NCBI GenBank assembly: GCA_045651205.1
Contig: JAZRSA010000057.1
Span: 1 to 47,971, forward strand
Source of the DNA: UMGS1649 sp045651205
Lineage (GTDB): Bacteria > Bacillota > Clostridia > TANB77 > CAG-465
Direction of reading: 5' to 3'
DNA length: 47,971 nucleotides
Shown: piece by piece, positions 42,023-47,971 of the stretch
Layout of the letters: each line of letters begins with the position of its first letter
How positions within the stretch are numbered: the stretch's first letter is position 1
The notes under the pieces: model-generated
Told to the model about the DNA's origin: nothing
The model's database searches: none
Seen by the model: the letters and a program-made list of their open reading frames with translations, nothing else
Translations under genes and position numbers: made by a program

Positions 42023-43498
42023 ATGATAAAAACAAAGATAGTGGCAACAATAGGACCAAGCTCAGAAAGTGAAGCAATGTTAGAGAAACTAATGAAGGCT
42101 GGACTTAATGTGGCAAGATTTAACATGTCACACGGTTCTCATCCAGAACATTTAGCAAAAATAGAAAGAGTTAAGAAATTAAACAAAAAGTTAGGAAAGA
42201 ACGTAGGTTTAATGCTAGATACAAAAGGGCCAGAAATACGTTTAGGTGTATTTAAAGAAGAACCAGTACTTTTAGTTCAAGGTTCAGAATTTACTCTTAC
42301 TACTAAAGAAGTTGAAGGAGATACAGAAAGAGTATCTATTACATACAAAGGCTTAGTAGATGATGTTAAAGTTGGATCAACTATATTATTAGACGATGGA
42401 TTAATAGAATTAGAAGTTGTTAAAATAAAGAAAGAAGACATTGTATGTCTTGTTAAAAATACAGGAAATATTAAATCTAAAAAGGGTGTAAATGTACCAG
42501 GCATAAAATTATCTTTACCAGCATTAACAGATAGAGATAAAGAAGATATTAAATTTGGTGTTGAAAACGATGTGGACTTTATAGCAGCGTCATTTGTAAG
42601 AAAAGTACAAGACGTTTTAGACTTAAGAAGTTACTTAAATAGCATTAATGGAGATAAAGTTAAAATAATAGCTAAAATAGAAAACGAGGAAGGTATAGAC
42701 AACTACGATGATATACTTGAATTAGTAGATGGTGTAATGGTAGCAAGAGGAGATATGGGTGTTGAAGTGCCTATAGCTAAACTTCCACAAATCCAAAAGG
42801 ATATGATAAAGAAAGCTACAGCAGCAGGTAAGATGGTTATAACTGCAACACAAATGCTTGAATCAATGGTATCTAATCCAAGACCAACTCGTGCAGAAGT
42901 ATCTGATGTTGCAAATGCAATATATGATGGAACAGGTGCAATAATGCTTTCTGGAGAATCTGCTTCTGGTAAATATCCAGTTGAATGTATTAACATGATG
43001 AAGAGCATAGCAGAAGAAACAGAAAATAGCATAGATTATTGGAATAGATTTAAGAAACGTAATGTAAGTAAATTAGGTGCTTATGTAGAAGCAGAAGATG
43101 AAGATGAAAGAAAAGATTCAAATCTATTTAGAAGACAAATTAACTTTGCAGTATGCTCAAGTGCATTGTTTACAGAAGCTAAAGCGATAATATCTATATC
43201 TGAAAAAGGTAAAACACCAGCAGTTCTTTCTGGATATAGACCAAAATGCCCAATTTATGTATTTACAGCAAACGAAAAAACATACAGACAATTGTCTTTA
43301 GAATGGGGTATAACAGCATATTATTTCCCAGATGAACATAATTTTGAAGAAATACTTAAAAAAGGTGTAGATACATTAATTACAGAAAAACACCTTAAAA
43401 AAGGAGATATAGTAATATTAGGTGGCGGTACAACAAACGATCACATCTCTGAAAACTACTTATCTACACAAGCAATGGGTGCTGTAATTAGAATATAA
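42023..43498 (+). CDS. pyk: Pyruvate kinase
   Basis: 491 aa. Catalyses phosphoenolpyruvate plus ADP to pyruvate plus ATP. Motifs: IKTKIVATIGPSSES, RFNMSHGSH, LMLDTKGPEIR, IIAKIENEEGIDNYDDIL, MVARGDMGVEVP and ATQMLESMVSNPRPTRAEVS. The C-terminal effector domain has a ~20-residue insertion (YVEAEDEDERKDSN) near residue 360; the fused PEP-utiliser domain found in Bacillus pyk is absent. Start at 42023 is set by AAGGAG (42011-42016); the upstream in-frame ATG at 41942 precedes the promoter. Confidence 0.95.
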   Translation: MIKTKIVATIGPSSESEAMLEKLMKAGLNVARFNMSHGSHPEHLAKIERVKKLNKKLGKNVGLMLDTKGPEIRLGVFKEEPVLLVQGSEFTLTTKEVEGDTERVSITYKGLVDDVKVGSTILLDDGLIELEVVKIKKEDIVCLVKNTGNIKSKKGVNVPGIKLSLPALTDRDKEDIKFGVENDVDFIAASFVRKVQDVLDLRSYLNSINGDKVKIIAKIENEEGIDNYDDILELVDGVMVARGDMGVEVPIAKLPQIQKDMIKKATAAGKMVITATQMLESMVSNPRPTRAEVSDVANAIYDGTGAIMLSGESASGKYPVECINMMKSIAEETENSIDYWNRFKKRNVSKLGAYVEAEDEDERKDSNLFRRQINFAVCSSALFTEAKAIISISEKGKTPAVLSGYRPKCPIYVFTANEKTYRQLSLEWGITAYYFPDEHNFEEILKKGVDTLITEKHLKKGDIVILGGGTTNDHISENYLSTQAMGAVIRI

Positions 43499-43516
43499 AA
43501 GATTTCTAAAAAGTAC

Positions 43517-43545
43517 TTGCAAATGTAAATAAAGTGTGTTAAAAT
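43517..43545 (+). promoter_or_regulatory. rpmB promoter
   Basis: TTGCAA (43517-43522), 17-base spacer, TAAAAT (43540-43545) with extended -10 TGT. Confidence 0.8.
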
Positions 43546-43588
43546 ACTATGTGTAAAATTAAGACCAGGAATAAGGGAGGGAATATAA

Positions 43589-43774
43589 ATGGCAAAATGT
43601 GAAATTTGCGCAAAAGAAGTAAACTTTGGAAATAATGTAAGTCACTCTAACAGAAAGACTTCAAGAACATACAAACCAAACGTTCAATCAGTTAAAGTAA
43701 ATGAGAACGGAACAGTAAAATCTATAAAAGTATGTACTAGATGCTTAAAATCTGGTAAAGTTGAAAGAGCGTAG
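43589..43774 (+). CDS. rpmB: 50S ribosomal protein L28
   Basis: 61 aa. MAKCEICAKEVNFGNNVSHS and NRKTSRTYKPNVQSVKV are typical of bacterial L28; a Cys pair at the N-terminus (CEIC) and another near the C-terminus (CTRC) give the zinc-binding form. RBS GGGAGGG. Single gene with a strong promoter and terminator. Confidence 0.96.
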   Translation: MAKCEICAKEVNFGNNVSHSNRKTSRTYKPNVQSVKVNENGTVKSIKVCTRCLKSGKVERA

Positions 43775-43782
43775 GAATAATT

Positions 43783-43810
43783 AAAAGAGGCATAAGCCTC
43801 TTTTTTTTAT
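43783..43810 (+). terminator. rpmB terminator
   Basis: AAAAGAGGC (43783-43791) pairs with GCCTCTTTT (43796-43804) around ATAA, then a T-run. Confidence 0.9.
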
Positions 43811-43830
43811 GCCTAAAATTAGGTCAAAAA

Positions 43831-44064
43831 CTATCCTTTAAGATTTGGTGGAGCGTTTGTACCACCAAATTTCTTCTCATATTCTGCAGATTTAATAGAA
43901 TAATCTAGATATTCATTTAGATAACGGTAATAATAATATTGGTTGTTATAAAAATCTAGTGGTGAAGGTAAAATGTTAGGCGGTGGGGTTATATTTGGTG
44001 GTAGTGACATGTTAGGCGGAATATTGTTAAAGTTATACGGATTAAAAAAAGCTCTTTCGTCCAT
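43831..44064 (-). CDS. Pro/Asn-rich small protein, possibly spore-coat-like
   Basis: 77 aa. Low complexity at the N-terminus (NPYNFNNIPPNMSLPPNITP, then PPNILPSPLDF), then a Tyr-rich helical region (NNQYYYYRYLNEYLDYSIKS) and EKKFGGTNAPPNLKG. RBS AAGGAG on the minus strand about 8 bases before the ATG. No family recognised. Composition, size and the neighbouring ylbJ suggest a spore-surface role, which is inference. Confidence 0.72.
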   Translation of the reverse strand: MDERAFFNPYNFNNIPPNMSLPPNITPPPNILPSPLDFYNNQYYYYRYLNEYLDYSIKSAEYEKKFGGTNAPPNLKG

Positions 44065-44150
44065 AAAATCATCTCCTTTATGTATATTATATAAAGTTTG
44101 AGTAAATAATATGATTACCTCATATATTAAATGAGTATCCCCCTTTTATT

Positions 44151-44180
44151 AGAAACGATAGTTACTATCGTTTCTTTTTT
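44151..44180. terminator. Hairpin at the 3' end of ylbJ
   Basis: AGAAACGATAGT (44151-44162) pairs perfectly with ACTATCGTTTCT (44164-44175). The T-run is on the plus strand; on the ylbJ strand the tail is poor, so it may act mainly against read-through or as a 3' stabiliser. One arm encodes the end of YlbJ. Confidence 0.7.
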
Positions 44181-45256
44181 AATGTTAAATACAATATTGC
44201 TATTGTACTTAAGATTATATATACATATAAACTTGGTAATATATATGGATTTGTCTGTAACATATTCAAGTCTAATGACGCAGGGATGTCATAAGATGTA
44301 GTAAATATATTAATTTTTAATATAATATATGTAATTATTGTGCCTATAATCCCGTGGAGAATTTTGTATAATATTAATTCCTTTAACGTTATTCCTATTT
44401 TGTATACAAATGAATATACTTGGAAGACTATCATAAGCGAGCTAAAAGACAATATAAAGGAAGTTAAAAGCGCAGAGAGTGTTGTATTTGATGATGCGGC
44501 TGAAATGGTTTGTATGCCTGTTGTAATTTCAAATAAACCAGTAATAAATGCTTTGACTGTATTTGGTATTTGCATTGGATTTAATAATATATATGGTATA
44601 AGTGAAAATATTATTAAATACCCTAAAATAATGCATAATGTCTTAAAAGAATTTAGCAAGGAGGTAAGCAATATATCAAAAGGAGAAGATATTTTGTAAA
44701 AACTATTTGAAATTGTCGCTTTTTGTTGTATAATATGCTTTGAGCAAGGATAACATATTCCAATAATTACACTAGATAAAAAATGTGAAATAAGTAGAAT
44801 TATTCCTATACTCATACTATTAAACATGCTTATGCCAATAGCACAAATAATATATGACGGGCTTGCATTGTTTGTAAATGAGACAAGCTTTCTTGCAAGT
44901 GGTAAAGAAATTTTATTATCATTATATAATTTTGCTATACATTTAGCGGAGTTTGGATATCCTAAAAGAAGGGATATAAGTATAATAAACGTTGTTTCTT
45001 TTGGAACTTTAAATATTTTAGATAATATGTTAGATAAACCAAAAGACAAGTTATATACTAAGTTTGAGTTTATTAGTATTTCTGTTATTAGTAAATAAAT
45101 ATATAGAGAAGGTACTAATGTCTTAATAAAAATATTAAGAGAAGTAGTCACACATGTATATACATTTTTAGAATTAGTAAGTAACAGGATAATAAGAAGG
45201 TAAATAAATATATTAGTAATAAATATTTTTGTTTTGTTTGTAGAGATAATCTTCAT
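44165..45256 (-). CDS. ylbJ: YlbJ-like sporulation membrane protein
   Basis: 363 aa, about eight to ten membrane helices. LVPSLYIYLLITEIL, LLGYPNSAKCIAKLY and LVSFTNNASPSYIICAIG match the conserved YlbJ core (GYP...; SFCNNASP in others), as does TGLFEITTGIQTI. YlbJ is a sporulation membrane protein under sigma-E control in Bacillus, in the nucleoside-transporter-gate superfamily. Together with spoVT it supports endospore formation. The start is close to the divergent rRNA methyltransferase gene. Confidence 0.9.
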   Translation of the reverse strand: MKIISTNKTKIFITNIFIYLLIILLLTNSKNVYTCVTTSLNIFIKTLVPSLYIYLLITEILINSNLVYNLSFGLSNILSKIFKVPKETTFIILISLLLGYPNSAKCIAKLYNDNKISLPLARKLVSFTNNASPSYIICAIGISMFNSMSIGIILLISHFLSSVIIGICYPCSKHIIQQKATISNSFYKISSPFDILLTSLLNSFKTLCIILGYLIIFSLIPYILLNPMQIPNTVKAFITGLFEITTGIQTISAASSNTTLSALLTSFILSFSSLMIVFQVYSFVYKIGITLKELILYKILHGIIGTIITYIILKINIFTTSYDIPASLDLNMLQTNPYILPSLYVYIILSTIAILYLTLKKKR

Positions 45257-45296
45257 AAAAACACCTAATAGATATTACTAAGAAGGAGAATAATAT

Positions 45297-46193
45297 ATGC
45301 AATATGTAGAAGATTTTGAAGATTTCAAATTGATAGATATGGCTGGCGGAGAAAAGTTAGAACGCTGGGGCAAATATTTATTAATTAGACCAGATCCTCA
45401 AATAGTATGGAACAAAAAAACTAACCCTAAATTGTGGGAACAAGCGGATGCTAGATACATTAGGAGTAAAACTGGTGGAGGACACTGGGAAGTTAAAAAG
45501 AAACTTCCAGATAGTTGGCAAGTTTCATACAATAAATTAAATTTTAATATTAAGCCAATGGGATTTAAACATACAGGACTTTTCCCAGAACAAGCTGTTA
45601 ACTGGACATATATGAAAGAAAGAATAATAGCAAGAAAGAAAAATGGAAAAGATACAAAAGTATTAAATCTATTCGCGTATACTGGTGGAGCTACGGTAGC
45701 TTGTTTAGAAGCAGGAGCAAGTGTTTGCCACGTTGATGCATCTAAAGGAATGGTAGCTTGGGCTAAAGAAAATGTAATAAGCTCTGGACTTAAAGATGCA
45801 CCAGTTAGATTTATAGTAGACGATGTAATTAAATTTGTAAAAAGAGAAATTAAAAGAGGAAATAAATACGATGCAATAATAATGGATCCACCAAGTTATG
45901 GTAGAGGTGCTAATGGAGAAGTTTGGAGCATTGAAAAAGATTTAGAAGGCCTTTTAGAACTATGTGTAGAACTATTATCTAACGATGCGGAATTTGTAGT
46001 AATAAACACATACACAGGCGGGCTTTCTGGAACAGTGATTTCAAATCTTTTAACTATGGTGCTACAAGCGGCTAGAAAAGATTTAATTAAAAAAGGTAGA
46101 ATCGTAACAGATGAAATCGGTATTAAAATGGAAAACTCATCATTTGTTCTTCCTTGTGGAATAACAACTAAGTGGGAAAATGGAGGTATATAA
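45297..46193 (+). CDS. Class I SAM-dependent rRNA methyltransferase-like protein
   Basis: 298 aa. FKLIDMAGGEKLERWGKYLL is the start of the PF10672 family, followed by LNLFAYTGGATVACLEAG (SAM motif I), VCHVDASKGMVAWAKENV and the catalytic-region IMDPPSYGRG. Related to RlmI/RlmK-type 23S rRNA cytosine-C5 enzymes but without a PUA domain. RBS AAGGAG. The GH3 gene follows after one base. Confidence 0.9.
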   Translation: MQYVEDFEDFKLIDMAGGEKLERWGKYLLIRPDPQIVWNKKTNPKLWEQADARYIRSKTGGGHWEVKKKLPDSWQVSYNKLNFNIKPMGFKHTGLFPEQAVNWTYMKERIIARKKNGKDTKVLNLFAYTGGATVACLEAGASVCHVDASKGMVAWAKENVISSGLKDAPVRFIVDDVIKFVKREIKRGNKYDAIIMDPPSYGRGANGEVWSIEKDLEGLLELCVELLSNDAEFVVINTYTGGLSGTVISNLLTMVLQAARKDLIKKGRIVTDEIGIKMENSSFVLPCGITTKWENGGI

Positions 46194-46194
46194 T

Positions 46195-47292
46195 ATGCAA
46201 GAATCAGTAAATAAATTATCATTAAGAGAAAGAATAGGTCAAATGTTTATAGTTGGCCTTGATGGAACTGAAACGGATGCGGACATAATTGAATTAATAC
46301 AGACATATAAAATAGGTGGAATATATCTAAGAGAAAAAAATATGGAAAGTATTGCGCAATTACAAAAATTGGTAAATGATTTAAAGGCTGCAAACGTGGG
46401 CAATTCAGTACCTTTATTTATGGCTACTGCACACGAAACTGGTAGAGGGAATGTGTTACCTGATGAATTAAGAGCAATTCCATCTATGAAGTTTATTGTA
46501 GAAAATACAGATAAAACAGTTGTTTATGATACAGCAAATATAACATCAAATATATTGGCTAAATTAGGATTTAATATGAATTTCGCTCCATTGTTAGATA
46601 TGGGAGGAATGGTGAACGGGGTACCTTTAGGAGATAGATGTATTTCTGCTACTAATGCAAACTCTGTGGCTGGAATCGCAGTTCAAGTTATAAATGCTCA
46701 TAAGAATAACGGTTTAATACCAGTTCCAAAATATTTCCCAGGGCATGCAAGTACAAAATCTGAAAGAAGTAATTTAGTTATTCCGTATACAAATAAATCA
46801 CTATCTAAACTAGAGCAAACAGATATGGCACCTTTCAAGTATATAATAGAAGAAGGAATAGATACAATGTTAGTTGGTCACGTTCAAGTTTCTAAAGTAA
46901 ATATGTTTACACCAGCTTCGTTATCTCATAGGATGATAGACAAAGTATTAAAAGGTAAATATAATTTTGAGGGTATAAGCATAACAGATGATTTATCTAG
47001 TATGGTAATATCTGTTCAATATGGATTAAAAAATGCAGTTCGTAAAGCTATAATGGCTGGCAATGAAATGATGATAATAAGCAATGCTTCAAAAGCGAAA
47101 GCAATATTAGAAGATTTAGAAAGACAAGTTACAAAAGGCAATATTCATGAAAAAGTTATAGAAGCGAGGGTTCAAAAAATATTAGATCTTAAAGTTAAAT
47201 ATAACTTAAATGATAATGAGATTCCTGAAATTAACGTAGACGAAGAGAACGAAAAAATAGAAGAATTAATAAAAAGAATAAGAAACATATAA
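46195..47292 (+). CDS. GH3 NagZ-like protein with altered catalytic motifs
   Basis: 365 aa. It has the family-3 TIM barrel (LRERIGQMFIVGLDGTETDA; KYFPGHAS; ISITDDLSSM). The DDL Asp that is the expected nucleophile is kept. The usual DQEGGRV at the substrate site is AHETGRG here, and the loop that normally reads KHFPGHGDT-x2-DSH has ASTKSERSN instead, so the general acid/base His is missing. It may be inactive, a binding protein, or use a different mechanism. Start at 46195 follows GGAGG (46182-46186). No signal peptide. Co-transcribed with the methyltransferase. Confidence 0.85.
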   Translation: MQESVNKLSLRERIGQMFIVGLDGTETDADIIELIQTYKIGGIYLREKNMESIAQLQKLVNDLKAANVGNSVPLFMATAHETGRGNVLPDELRAIPSMKFIVENTDKTVVYDTANITSNILAKLGFNMNFAPLLDMGGMVNGVPLGDRCISATNANSVAGIAVQVINAHKNNGLIPVPKYFPGHASTKSERSNLVIPYTNKSLSKLEQTDMAPFKYIIEEGIDTMLVGHVQVSKVNMFTPASLSHRMIDKVLKGKYNFEGISITDDLSSMVISVQYGLKNAVRKAIMAGNEMMIISNASKAKAILEDLERQVTKGNIHEKVIEARVQKILDLKVKYNLNDNEIPEINVDEENEKIEELIKRIRNI

Positions 47293-47298
47293 TAATAA

Positions 47299-47331
47299 AA
47301 TACCCAAGGTTAACCTTGGGTATTAGTATTT
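47299..47331. terminator. Bidirectional terminator after the GH3 gene
   Basis: A perfect palindrome: AATACCCAAGGT (47299-47310) with ACCTTGGGTATT (47313-47324), flanked by A/T-rich runs, between convergent genes. Confidence 0.85.
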
Positions 47332-47478
47332 TTAGCAGCAACCGCAGCAACAAACTAAAATTACTATAATAAGTATAATCCATATGCAGCAACAGTTTCC
47401 ACCGCCGAAGCCACCAAATCCACCTTGGTTTCCACCGCATCCATTTGTGCATCCGCATCCACATCTTTCATCTATCAT
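47332..47478 (-). CDS. Tiny Cys/Gly-rich hydrophobic protein
   Basis: 48 aa with 12 cysteines. MIDERCGCGCTNGCGGNQGG, then a Gly/Phe patch (FGGFGGGN), a CCC triplet, a hydrophobic helix (IWIILIIIVILV) and a CCCGCC C-terminus. The Gly-rich start plus one hydrophobic segment recalls YjcZ-type small sporulation proteins; the cysteine content is unusual for that family. RBS AAAGGAGG on the minus strand about 9 bases from the ATG. Downstream of, and probably co-transcribed with, the gene at 47493-47651. Confidence 0.72.
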   Translation of the reverse strand: MIDERCGCGCTNGCGGNQGGFGGFGGGNCCCIWIILIIVILVCCCGCC

Positions 47479-47492
47479 ATAAAAATCCTCCT

Positions 47493-47651
47493 TTAACTAT
47501 TAAAGAAACTATTAGTCATATGAGTAGGACCTGTAAGCTTAAAATAATCACTTTGGCTAATAGAGTCATAAGAATTCTGCTTAAAGAAAATTAATATTAA
47601 TAAAACTAACCATATAAATGAATTAGAATAATTTGTGCTGTTTTGCCACAT
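47493..47651 (-). CDS. Small single-helix protein, possibly sporulation-related
   Basis: 52 aa: MWQNSTNYSNSFIWLVLLIL continuing as a hydrophobic helix, then a polar Ser/Asn-rich tail (KQNSYDSISQSDYFKLTGPT). RBS AAAGGAG lies on the minus strand about 8 bases before the ATG. Next gene on this strand is the Cys-rich protein at 47332. Family not recognised. Confidence 0.65.
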   Translation of the reverse strand: MWQNSTNYSNSFIWLVLLILIFFKQNSYDSISQSDYFKLTGPTHMTNSFFNS

Positions 47652-47760
47652 CGTAAACTCCTTTATATATACATTGTTTGTATATATTACATATTATGAA
47701 AAATAAAAAAACTTGTTACTACATATGAATAAAAAATAATAAATATTATGTATATTATTC

Positions 47761-47789
47761 TTGAGAAAAGTATTACTATGTGGTATAAT
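47761..47789 (+). promoter_or_regulatory. Promoter of the 3' partial gene
   Basis: TTGAGA (47761-47766), 17-base spacer, TATAAT (47784-47789) with extended -10 TGG. Confidence 0.78.
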
Positions 47790-47818
47790 CTAGGACAAAT
47801 AATGTATGGGAGTTAGAG

Positions 47819-47971
47819 TTGAAAAGAAGTAGAATAATATGTAGCATAATCACAATAACATATATGCTACTCCTTATATATATAGCAATATGCTTATTAA
47901 GAAATAGCATGGTAGCAAAAAGCGGGCTTGGATTTGGAATTAAGTTTGATTATATAGCTGTTTTAATAGGC
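47819..47971 (+). CDS. Membrane protein, 3' truncated by the window end
   Basis: 51 codons from a TTG start, with GGGAG about six bases upstream; the frame is open to the window end. MKRSRIICSIITITYMLLLI then YIAICLLRNSMVAKSG form an N-terminal membrane helix and loop. The pattern could fit a VanZ-like protein, but too little is visible to assign it. Confidence 0.6.
   Translation, partial: MKRSRIICSIITITYMLLLIYIAICLLRNSMVAKSGLGFGIKFDYIAVLIG

Overview
The window is AT-rich, compact and mostly intact, with strong Shine-Dalgarno sites (AGGAGG, GGAGG, GAGGTGG), sigma-A type promoters (TTGNNN-N17-TATAAT, often with an extended TGn) and many U-tailed hairpin terminators. SpoVT, YlbJ and small coat-like proteins point to a spore-forming, low-GC Firmicute of class Clostridia, probably an uncultured gut lineage. 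This taxonomy is inference. I see no tRNA, rRNA, CRISPR array, transposase or phage gene.

Layout. 1-1960: two near-duplicate pilin-like surface proteins. 2005-2994: a WG-repeat protein and spoVT. 3068-7141 (minus): a LonB-like protease and the tsaE-tsaB-rimI operon. 7434-12588: HU, an unrecognised protein, a deoxyinosine/uracil glycosylase-like protein, then an M18 aminopeptidase-rodA-dusB operon. 12628-16441: a membrane-linked XRE regulator, two more pilin-like proteins and a solitary MazF-type toxin. 16541-23080: a beta-CASP nuclease, a DUF3592-like protein, a Mbeg1-like hydrolase, an RlmD-type methyltransferase, small proteins and PlsC. 23226-32017: split chromate transporter, membrane-tethered phosphate-binding-like protein, flotillin, a four-gene membrane operon and a pilin-like BspA/LRR protein. 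32134-38061: HD hydrolase, DUF1893, a structured ncRNA, and an aldo/keto reductase - ATP-grasp - unknown - homospermidine synthase operon. 38114 to the end: DUF2207, ispH, a nucleotidase, pyruvate kinase, rpmB, ylbJ, an rRNA methyltransferase, a degenerate GH3 protein and small coat-like proteins.

The most striking content is a surface-protein expression system. Five proteins begin with a class III (prepilin-like) signal that lacks the usual Glu5 and carry different extracellular passengers. Two of them (14750 and 30215) sit behind a duplicated leader cassette. It has a promoter with a conserved spacer, a structured RNA carrying a short leader ORF interrupted by a dinucleotide microsatellite ((TA)8 in one copy, (CA)9 in the other), an intrinsic terminator, and then the RBS. 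Hairpins in the two copies differ in sequence but keep their pairing. The layout suggests attenuation, possibly phase-variable.

Second in interest is the polyamine-type operon 33490-38061, which couples a homospermidine synthase homologue with a glutathionylspermidine-synthase-like ATP-grasp ligase. Third is a set of single genes (2076, 7899, 16541, 25867 and more weakly 21730) whose GC-richer, CGN-arginine codon use is unlike their neighbours.
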